A DNA stretch of 11,496 bases from Lachnospiraceae bacterium (lineage in GTDB: Bacteria > Bacillota > Clostridia > Lachnospirales > Lachnospiraceae). The notes beneath the pieces were generated by a model that was not told the origin of the DNA, made no database searches, and was given only the letters and a program-made list of their open reading frames with translations. Positions 5,659-11,496 of the stretch are shown here, one piece after another; the stretch's first letter is position 1; each line of letters starts with the position of its first letter. The DNA is taken from NCBI GenBank assembly GCA_009774235.1, contig VSNJ01000134.1, positions 1 through 11,496 on the forward strand. The letters run 5' to 3'. Made by a program: the position numbers and the translations under genes.

Positions 5659-6849
5659 TCAGCACTTATTATACTTAGACAACAACTGCCTTAAAAGTAC
5701 CAAATCCACAGGCTTTATAAGCTGTTCATCCATACCTGCTTCCCTGCATTTTAATATATCATCCTTAAACACATTGCCAGTCATTGCAAACACTGGAACA
5801 TCCAAAGCATCAGGTCTGTCTAGTGAACGTATAATTTTTGTTGCTTCTATGCCATTCATTACTGGCATGGTTACATCCATTAAAATAACATTATAAAAAT
5901 TTATCCCAGACCTTTCAAAAGCTTTTACGGCATTTTCCCCATCTGTTTCCATAAATGTGTGTGCACCTCTCTGCTCTAACAAATCACAGATTATCTCAGC
6001 GTTTATATCACTATCATCTACCACAAGTATATTTTTACCAGTAAAATCTACTTCTGTGCTGTTTTTTGCTTTATCTGTACAAGAATTGTCTATATCAAAT
6101 GTAATAGTAACCTGGAATGTAGTACCTGAATCTTTCACACTTTTAACTTTGATTTCACCACCAAGCATATCTGTAAATTGCTTTACAATTGCCATTCCAA
6201 GACCGTTACCCTCATATTTTATACCATCATTATACTTTTCCCTTGAAAAAGGCTCAAATATCTCTTCTATAAATTCCTCTGACATACCTATGCCTGTATC
6301 AGAAATTATAAAGCAATATGTAACACTTTCATTATCATACCGTACCTCTTCTGCACTAAAATAAATTGTACCTCCATCAGGTGTATATTTAAGGGAGTTT
6401 GAAAATAAGTTAATTAACACCTGTTTAAGGCGCAGTTCATCACCACATACTTTCACTACTGGCAACCCCGTATAACTGCTTACAAATTTAATCTGCCTGT
6501 TACATAACAATTCATCAAAAATACAAATACATTTTCTAATAAACTTTGTTATGTTAAATGGCTTATCTTCACGTTCAAATCTTCCTTCGCCATACTTAAT
6601 TATATCAAGGATATTATCTACCAGTGAAAGCAGATATTCAGAAGAATCCTTAATCCTGTTAAGACAGTCCCCAGTCTTTCCTTTACCATCAATGTCCCTA
6701 AGGGCAATATCAGCCATTCCTGCAATACCTGTAACTGGTATACGTATATCATGTAAAATATATGCCAGAAACCGGCTTTTTCCAATGTTTATACCGTCCT
6801 TACTGTCTTTCCCGTCCTCCAATAAATAATCCTGCCCGTTCCTATTCAT
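5659..6849 (-). CDS. Soluble hybrid histidine kinase with C-terminal receiver domain
   Basis: The product (396 aa) joins a histidine kinase to a receiver domain and has no membrane segment or sensor domain. The H box FLAYILHDIRIP places the phosphorylated histidine near residue 33. The ATPase domain shows the N box (QVLINLFSNSLKY), DTGIGM, FEPFSRE and GNGLGMAIV. The receiver (about 272-396) begins ILVVDDSDIN, has the phospho-aspartate in VILMDVTMP, the threonine in VFAMTG and the lysine in LIKPVD. All catalytic residues are present, so it should be active, with input from a partner protein or the cytoplasm. I prefer the ATG at 6849, which has GGAGGG about 10 nt upstream; the ATG at 6867 has none. 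It ends 98 bases before the flagellin start with no terminator between, so read-through into flagellin is possible. A LytTR-type promoter lies about 250 bases upstream. Confidence 0.85.
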   Translation of the reverse strand: MNRNGQDYLLEDGKDSKDGINIGKSRFLAYILHDIRIPVTGIAGMADIALRDIDGKGKTGDCLNRIKDSSEYLLSLVDNILDIIKYGEGRFEREDKPFNITKFIRKCICIFDELLCNRQIKFVSSYTGLPVVKVCGDELRLKQVLINLFSNSLKYTPDGGTIYFSAEEVRYDNESVTYCFIISDTGIGMSEEFIEEIFEPFSREKYNDGIKYEGNGLGMAIVKQFTDMLGGEIKVKSVKDSGTTFQVTITFDIDNSCTDKAKNSTEVDFTGKNILVVDDSDINAEIICDLLEQRGAHTFMETDGENAVKAFERSGINFYNVILMDVTMPVMNGIEATKIIRSLDRPDALDVPVFAMTGNVFKDDILKCREAGMDEQLIKPVDLVLLRQLLSKYNKC

Positions 6850-7099
6850 TATCTTTTGGCCCTCCACATTCCAGTAGTTAGTTATTTATTGGACTCTCTA
6901 CCAGATAATAAAATCCAGAAAAAGTGCAAATCAAAATATGGCAAAAGACAAACCAGATGGATATTTGCAATCTACAATGCCTGCCTGTTTTAATATATAC
7001 TGGTTCCTCACAGTTTTACCTGCACTATCCTGTTTTTACTAAAATCAATTATTTATCTGTTTTACTTTTATACAGCTCTCTCCTCCTTCATTACATTAC

Positions 7100-7127
7100 A
7101 TTTTACCTTACGGGGGAATTTTTTCAA
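7100..7127 (-). promoter_or_regulatory. Promoter for the hybrid-kinase transcript
   Basis: On the minus strand TTGAAA (7122-7127) and TAAAAT (7100-7105) are separated by 16 bases. The start would fall near 7093. The -35 box begins exactly 9 bases after the second of the paired CATAA boxes, as in the LytTR gene's own promoter. Confidence 0.6.
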
Positions 7128-7136
7128 CATAAACTT

Positions 7137-7168
7137 CATAATTGGAACAAATAATAACATAATTGGAA
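7137..7168. promoter_or_regulatory. Paired direct repeats, likely LytTR-regulator site A
   Basis: CATAATTGGAA occurs twice without change, at 7137-7147 and 7158-7168, with a 21-bp period (two helical turns). LytTR-family regulators such as AgrA bind two 9-bp direct repeats about 12 bp apart just upstream of the -35 box, which is this layout. The core CATAA and the 9-base distance to TTGAAA are shared with site B at 8054-8084. Binding is inferred. Confidence 0.6.
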
Positions 7169-7239
7169 ACTATTACAGCCAGATATGTAAAAGTCCTTAT
7201 ATTTTTCATAATACATTATAAATAATATTTTACACATGT

Positions 7240-7989
7240 TTACTGGCAGCGCATGAACTGTTCCCTTGCATTATTATATCTTGCCTTTGAAACATTTATC
7301 TTAATCCCATTATATAATTCAGCAGAATATCTTGTTATACTCTCAACATATTTCATATTTACCAGATAACTTTTATGAACCCTGCAGAAACCATATCCTG
7401 CAAGTTTCTCTTCAACATTATCAAGTTTATCATATACAGAATACTTTTCTGGTCTGTCTAATATATGGAAAAACAGCCTGTGCAGGTTACTTTCAATATA
7501 AATAATTTTATCTAATGGGACTTTTAGCTCACCTTCAATAAATCCAAATGTATGTTTAGAACAAGCTAAATGTTCACGTAATACAGAATTTATATTTTCA
7601 AAATAATTTAATTTCCTGGTGATTGTCTCCAGACATTCTTTTAATTCCCTTTTCAAAGATTCACTGCTTTTTAATAAATATCTTGTAGCACCAACTTTAT
7701 ACCCTTCCAAAGCATATGATATAAATGATGTTACAAAAACAATAAATACTTCCTCTGTATATTCCCTTATTTTTTCTGCAGTCTTTATTCCATCTATGCC
7801 AGGCATATTAATATCAAGTAAAATTATATTATAACCTGCAACCTGTTCCCCTTTTGTAAGAAGTTCATTACCAGACTGGAAGAAGTCAGTTTCACATACA
7901 CAATTTATACTATACATAATATCATTTACCAGACCATATTCATATTGCCTGAAATCCTCATTATCATCACATATGGCAATCCGTATCAT
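7240..7989 (-). CDS. LytTR-family response regulator (AgrA/VirR type), orphan
   Basis: The product (249 aa) is a DNA-binding response regulator. The receiver (1-120) opens MIRIAICDDN with acidic pocket D8-D9, has the phospho-aspartate D59 in LLDINMPG, T87 and K107. The lysine is followed by S instead of the usual P. The C-terminal LytTR domain (about 148-247) carries VPLDKIIYIES and the family signature GFCRVHKSYLVNMKYV. Such proteins activate genes through paired direct repeats upstream of the -35 box. A strong AGGAGG sits 7 nt before the ATG. No AgrC-like partner kinase is adjacent, so it is an orphan here; the downstream hybrid kinase on the same strand is one candidate partner. Matching repeat pairs lie upstream of this gene and upstream of the hybrid kinase, suggesting autoregulation and control of the kinase. 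Confidence 0.88.
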   Translation of the reverse strand: MIRIAICDDNEDFRQYEYGLVNDIMYSINCVCETDFFQSGNELLTKGEQVAGYNIILLDINMPGIDGIKTAEKIREYTEEVFIVFVTSFISYALEGYKVGATRYLLKSSESLKRELKECLETITRKLNYFENINSVLREHLACSKHTFGFIEGELKVPLDKIIYIESNLHRLFFHILDRPEKYSVYDKLDNVEEKLAGYGFCRVHKSYLVNMKYVESITRYSAELYNGIKINVSKARYNNAREQFMRCQ

Positions 7990-8019
7990 TATTACCCCTC
8001 CTGGCTAACTATCCAGTGA

Positions 8020-8048
8020 ATTGTGAAGGATTTATATACCTTTTTCAA
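8020..8048 (-). promoter_or_regulatory. Promoter of the LytTR gene
   Basis: On the minus strand TTGAAA (8043-8048) is followed after 17 bases by CACAAT (8020-8025), a four-of-six match to TATAAT. A good -35 with a weak -10 is typical of an activator-dependent promoter. The -35 begins 9 bases after the inner CATAA box of site B. Confidence 0.5.
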
Positions 8049-8053
8049 GTTCA

Positions 8054-8084
8054 TATACATAAACGGCGTAAAAGTATACATAAA
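8054..8084. promoter_or_regulatory. Paired direct repeats, likely LytTR-regulator site B
   Basis: TATACATAAA occurs twice, at 8054-8063 and 8075-8084, again with a 21-bp period. It lies about 60-95 bases upstream of the LytTR gene's ATG and just upstream of its TTGAAA box. Aligned with site A, the shared core is CATAA followed by A/T, C/T and G. Binding by the adjacent regulator, hence autoregulation, is inferred from the layout. Confidence 0.62.
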
Positions 8085-8112
8085 TGATATAACTATAATC
8101 CCCGGAATACCA

Positions 8113-8138
8113 AAAAGCAGCGCATCTGCGCCGCTTTT
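8113..8138 (-). terminator. Terminator of the two-component operon
   Basis: AAAAGC (8113-8118) pairs with GCTTTT (8133-8138) and GCGC (8120-8123) with GCGC (8128-8131), with one mismatch between the two and an ATCT loop. It begins 7 bases after the kinase stop codon. The minus strand continues into a T run. The flanking A and T runs could let it work in both directions. Confidence 0.78.
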
Positions 8139-8144
8139 ATAATA

Positions 8145-10649
8145 TTATTGTTCCACACGTGGAAATGCCAGTATAACCTTAAATAAATCACCATCCACAT
8201 GCAGTTTCAAACTCCCTCCCATAAGTTCTGCCAGGTTTTGCGCTATTGAAAGCCCAAGCCCGCTTCCTTCTGTATGGCGTGATGAATCACCACGCACAAA
8301 CCTTTCCAGCAGCTCATCACTTGATATATTTAACTGGTAGCCAGAAGTGTTGCGGAATATAATTGTAACTTCTTTTTCTGTTGCTTCAATGTTAATATAA
8401 ACTCTTGTGCCAGGCTGCCCATACTTACAGATATTATTCATAAGATTGTCAAATATCCTCCATATATGCCTGTTATCTGCCATAATAAATATATTTTCCA
8501 AAGACTGGTCTATTACCAGGCTAAGTTCCTTGCTGTTTAATTTCTCTTCAAACTCCCCAATAGTCTGGGTAAGCAGTATATTTATATCACACAGTTCCAG
8601 TTCCACAGCAATATTTCCAGTTGATGCCTTTGATGCTTCCATTAAATCTTCAATAAGCTTTTTAAGCCTTGCTGACTGGCGCTCCAGCACCTCAATATAT
8701 TCCTGTGCCTTTGGCTGTGTTATCTCTTCCTTTTTTAATAAATCAACATAATTAATAATTGAAGTAAGAGGTGTTTTTATATCATGTGAAACATTTGTAA
8801 TAAGTTCCGTTTTAAAACGTTCACTTTTTATCCTCTCATTTACTGCTGATGCCATTCCTTCGCCTATCTGGTTAAGATAAGCACCATGTTTTTTAAATTC
8901 CCAGTACATTTTTGAAATGTCTGCCTGGCTTTCAAGGTTTCCTTCTGCCATTTTTCTTGCATGCTCCTGTAAAACCTCCATCTGGTATACAATTTTTAAT
9001 ACAAAGAAATCAAATGCTGCACATATTGCTGCAGCAACAAAAAATACACCTGCTTCTCCACTTAATATAAATCCAGATAATATAAATAAGTCTGCCATCA
9101 TAAGTAATAAAGATGTTTTTATAAACAATGACATATTTTCACCTGCTTTATGGCATATATCTTTTAAAGGCTCCCATATACTTTTACATATCCTGTAGAT
9201 ATAATTTAAAACTGTATATTTAAAAAATATTTTTGCACCTGCACGGCAGCTGGTTTCAAGACATAATATTATAAAAATAAAAATGCATGTCATAATCCAG
9301 ATTACTGAAATTATACATATAACCAGCAGGAATTTAAGCCCGGAAGCATACCAGATAAGTTCTGGCAGCAATGATATACCCATAAAAATATCTAAAATAA
9401 ACAACCCGGCTGCAATATAAAAATATATTAAATATGGTATATGGTGTAATAAATTCCCTCTTACAATATCACTATCTGAACATATATACCTGCTATAGCA
9501 GCAGAATATAAGCAACACTACAAATACTATTGCAGAAATTACAGCTATAATAATTACTGTATAACGCATATCAAACAGAAATTTAATAAATCTCTTTTGT
9601 GAAAAAAACAAATCATTTTTTTCCTTGTCAAGTGGTGAAACAACATTCGTTAAAATAGCATATACATTATTATGTGTATTATTTTTTAATTCATATGATA
9701 TAACAACATCAATATAATCAAGACTTGTATAGCCACCAGAATTTTCTACATAAGCGCCTGCATCTTCTAATTTGCATGAATAATCATTTTTTTCATACTC
9801 CCAGTTAAATATCTTTATTCCTTTGCTTGGTTTTCCTTCTTTAATTATTTCTGGCACAAAAGAAATTCCATTAATTACCGTAGTCTGCCATTGCTGGTAT
9901 TTAGAAGTGTCTAAAACTAAATTGTACAGCCACCTGCAACGGTAAAAAAGCTTGCCATCCTTACCAGTTACTAAATCATATGTCACATAATCCCTTGTAC
10001 TTGAAATATATCCTTCCCTTTTAAGTAATTTATAATCTTTATTATTTAATACAGCAGCAGATATTTCAATAACTTTTGCAGGAAAAGCATAATTATCTGT
10101 TTCAAAATAAAATATTCCATTCTGGTAAAACAGCCTGTACACATATTCTTTATATGAATCGTACCCATCAAATACAGGATGCTGACCTCCATCATCTAAA
10201 AGGCTTCTTATAATGCCAATTGGCTGGTTTATAACAGGTTCTTCTTCATAATATATTTTATAATCCTTATAATAAAATTCATCTGTTTCTTCTGTAATAA
10301 TATCCATATTTGTATAAACAATATTATCTTTATTATTAATTATTTCCATATTTGCTTTGCTGTTTATATCTTCATTGGGATTTATACCTTTTACAATTAA
10401 ATACCGTAGGTTTGAATCCTCCATACAGCCAGGCGCATCTTGTTCCATCATATTTTCAAAAATATACCTTGAATACAATCCAGACAAATTTTTCTGCCCG
10501 TTATCTATACAGTCTTTCAGGCTGTTATCATATATTCCTGTAGAAGATGCCAATACTATCCCTGTTATAGAAATAACGCATATACAGCCAGCAACTGTTG
10601 TTAAAAATATTAAAATATACCTAAAAAAATTCGATACTATTTTTTTCAT
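8145..10649 (-). CDS. Large membrane sensor histidine kinase
   Basis: The product (834 aa) is a membrane-bound sensor kinase, presumably phosphorylating the OmpR-type regulator encoded just upstream. Residues 11-36 form the first membrane segment. About 325 extracellular residues follow (37-361) that match no sensor domain I know, then several further membrane segments (about 363-385, 403-427, 439-463 and 513-555). A short linker leads to the kinase core: SHDIKTP with H622, the N box RIFDNLMNNICKYG (731-744), and GSGLGLSIA (796-803). The usual DxGxG box is degenerate (FRNTSG, about 765-770), as in some related Firmicute kinases. The start has GGAG 8 nt upstream. It lies 79 bases after the regulator stop and ends at a terminator. 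The signal is unknown; antimicrobial or envelope stress is a reasonable guess only. Confidence 0.85.
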   Translation of the reverse strand: MKKIVSNFFRYILIFLTTVAGCICVISITGIVLASSTGIYDNSLKDCIDNGQKNLSGLYSRYIFENMMEQDAPGCMEDSNLRYLIVKGINPNEDINSKANMEIINNKDNIVYTNMDIITEETDEFYYKDYKIYYEEEPVINQPIGIIRSLLDDGGQHPVFDGYDSYKEYVYRLFYQNGIFYFETDNYAFPAKVIEISAAVLNNKDYKLLKREGYISSTRDYVTYDLVTGKDGKLFYRCRWLYNLVLDTSKYQQWQTTVINGISFVPEIIKEGKPSKGIKIFNWEYEKNDYSCKLEDAGAYVENSGGYTSLDYIDVVISYELKNNTHNNVYAILTNVVSPLDKEKNDLFFSQKRFIKFLFDMRYTVIIIAVISAIVFVVLLIFCCYSRYICSDSDIVRGNLLHHIPYLIYFYIAAGLFILDIFMGISLLPELIWYASGLKFLLVICIISVIWIMTCIFIFIILCLETSCRAGAKIFFKYTVLNYIYRICKSIWEPLKDICHKAGENMSLFIKTSLLLMMADLFILSGFILSGEAGVFFVAAAICAAFDFFVLKIVYQMEVLQEHARKMAEGNLESQADISKMYWEFKKHGAYLNQIGEGMASAVNERIKSERFKTELITNVSHDIKTPLTSIINYVDLLKKEEITQPKAQEYIEVLERQSARLKKLIEDLMEASKASTGNIAVELELCDINILLTQTIGEFEEKLNSKELSLVIDQSLENIFIMADNRHIWRIFDNLMNNICKYGQPGTRVYINIEATEKEVTIIFRNTSGYQLNISSDELLERFVRGDSSRHTEGSGLGLSIAQNLAELMGGSLKLHVDGDLFKVILAFPRVEQ

Positions 10650-10700
10650 TTATTAATCTCCACTTCTTTTGTTTTTATTATATATTATTTTCCAAATATT

Positions 10701-10720
10701 GGTTATAAGCTTTTACAACC
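10701..10720. other. Hairpin between the response regulator and kinase genes
   Basis: GGTTATAA (10701-10708) pairs with TTACAACC (10713-10720), allowing one wobble when read on the minus strand, with a four-base loop. It sits 8 bases after the regulator stop. There is no T tract on the minus strand, so it is not a full terminator. It may adjust the ratio of regulator to kinase or stabilise the upstream mRNA. Confidence 0.35.
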
Positions 10721-10728
10721 AGATAATG

Positions 10729-11427
10729 TTATTTACTGCCACCATCTTCCATTTTATATCCTCTGCCCCATACAGCAATAAGATACCTAGGATTAGCAGG
10801 GTCATATTCAATCTTTTCCCTTAAATGCCTTATATGCACTGCTACTGTATTTTCTGTGCCAAATGGTTCACCTTTCCATACTTTCTGGTATATTTTCTGT
10901 GGTGAAAATGCCTCTCCTGGGTTCTGCATAAGGAACTTCAATATATCATATTCTGTTTTTGTAAGCTGTACAAGTTCACCATCAAGGGTAACTTCTTTTG
11001 CCTTGTCATTAAGTGAAATGCCACCCATTACAAGCACTTTATCATGCGTATTGCCTCCTCCCAGCTTTAAGTACCTTCTAAGCTGTGATTTCACTCTTGC
11101 CTGGAGCTCAACAGGGTTAAATGGTTTTGTCACATAATCATCAGCACCAATATTAAGACCTAATATCTTATCAGCATCCTCCCCCTTGGCAGTAAGAAAA
11201 ATTACAGGTACATTACTTATTTCCCTGATTTTTGAAATTGTTTCAATTCCATCCATTCCTGGCATCATTATATCCAGCAATACAAGATGAATTTCCTCAT
11301 GGGACAATATATCAACTGCTTCCTTTCCATTGTACGCTTTGTATGTTTTATATCCGTCCGACTTTAAATATATCTCAAGCGCAGAAACAATATCCCTTTC
11401 ATCATCACAAATTAAAATATGGTGCAT
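10729..11427 (-). CDS. OmpR/VanR-family response regulator
   Basis: The product (232 aa) is a two-domain transcription factor. The receiver (1-118) starts MHHILICDDERDIV with acidic pair D8-D9, phospho-aspartate D52 in LLDIMMPGMDG, T79 in FLTAKGEDADKILGL and K101 in DDYVTKPFNP. The C-terminal winged helix (about 133-228) has the LTKTEYDILKFL strand, the SPQKIYQKVWKG segment, the recognition helix region NTVAVHIRHLREKIE and the final RGYKME. It resembles VanR-type regulators, which usually pair with an adjacent kinase and activate their own operon. Here the 834-aa kinase follows 79 bases downstream. The ribosome site before the ATG is weak: AAAGG directly abuts it, and GGAAAGG lies about 14 bases upstream. 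The receiver cannot start later, so the start stands. Target genes are not evident. Confidence 0.9.
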   Translation of the reverse strand: MHHILICDDERDIVSALEIYLKSDGYKTYKAYNGKEAVDILSHEEIHLVLLDIMMPGMDGIETISKIREISNVPVIFLTAKGEDADKILGLNIGADDYVTKPFNPVELQARVKSQLRRYLKLGGGNTHDKVLVMGGISLNDKAKEVTLDGELVQLTKTEYDILKFLMQNPGEAFSPQKIYQKVWKGEPFGTENTVAVHIRHLREKIEYDPANPRYLIAVWGRGYKMEDGGSK

Positions 11428-11447
11428 CCTTTATCCAAGCCTTTCCC

Positions 11448-11466
11448 TTGTATAATAATTATACAA
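11448..11466. promoter_or_regulatory. Perfect 19-bp palindrome overlapping a -10 box
   Basis: TTGTATAAT and ATTATACAA flank a single central A, making a perfect inverted repeat 21 bases upstream of the OmpR-type regulator. Each half contains TATAAT, so on the minus strand it supplies a -10 box about 30 bases before the start codon. No good -35 lies at the correct spacing. It may be an operator as well as promoter core. Confidence 0.45.
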
Positions 11467-11496
11467 GTAATAATAGTTTAGTAACTTAATTAATAT

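Larger units (their letters stand above)
6850..7239 (-). other. Non-coding gap holding the hybrid-kinase promoter and a long leader
   Basis: This 390-base stretch between the LytTR gene and the hybrid kinase has no convincing gene. It contains the paired boxes at 7137-7168, the promoter at 7100-7127 and a leader of about 245 bases running to the ATG at 6849. Near the start of the leader is a perfect AAGGAGGA (complement of 7081-7088) with no ATG, GTG or TTG at a usable distance after it. Only a seven-codon MKEERAV frame overlaps it. I saw no clear terminator for the LytTR gene and no strong hairpin in the leader. Confidence 0.5.

Noticed and set aside
6924..7154. 76-codon plus-strand reading frame in the leader region.
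   Set aside because: It has no ribosome site and a low-complexity Tyr/Leu-rich product, and it runs across the minus-strand promoter and repeat boxes.
10352..10656. Plus-strand frames of 63 and 99 codons opposite the start of the large kinase.
   Set aside because: They are antisense shadows of a clear kinase gene with no ribosome site of their own.
1..11496. CRISPR arrays, insertion sequences, prophage or conjugative genes.
   Set aside because: No regularly spaced repeats, transposase, integrase or phage-type proteins were seen on either strand.

Overview
This 11.5 kb AT-rich window looks like chromosomal DNA from a low-GC Firmicute, most likely a motile member of the Clostridia (Lachnospiraceae-like). 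This rests on strong AGGAGG-type ribosome sites, heavy ATA/AAA codon use, a short flagellin, StrF-type and CgeB/DUF3880-type glycosyltransferases, and an orphan LytTR regulator. It is a style judgement, not a database match. No transposase, integrase, tRNA, rRNA or CRISPR array was seen.

Left part, plus strand (54-4542): four genes for surface or flagellar glycan work. They are a Wzy/WaaL-like polytopic polymerase or ligase, a 296-base spacer, then a tight run of a StrF-type GT-A glycosyltransferase, an unrecognised 153-aa helical protein and a two-domain GT-B glycosyltransferase. The run converges on a flagellin gene on the minus strand (4799-5560). The natural reading is that these enzymes glycosylate flagellin or another surface polymer, but this is inferred from position only. 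Two intergenic stretches hold unexplained RNA-like structure: 1858-2012, a long paired stem followed by a hairpin with a minus-strand T tract, and 4550-4686, a four-way junction with almost no linkers.

Right part, minus strand (4799-11427): reading with transcription from right to left, an OmpR/VanR-type response regulator and a large 834-aa membrane histidine kinase form a two-component operon closed by a terminator at 8113-8138. Next come an orphan LytTR response regulator, a soluble hybrid histidine kinase-receiver protein with no sensor domain, and the flagellin. The flagellin has its own consensus vegetative promoter and lacks about 17-18 residues of the usual N-terminal D0 segment.

The most notable observation is a pair of matching promoters. 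One lies upstream of the LytTR gene and one upstream of the hybrid kinase. Each has two CATAA-centred boxes exactly 21 bp apart, followed exactly 9 nt later by an identical TTGAAA -35 box. This is the arrangement expected of a LytTR-family regulator, and it suggests that the orphan regulator controls itself and the hybrid kinase upstream of flagellin.
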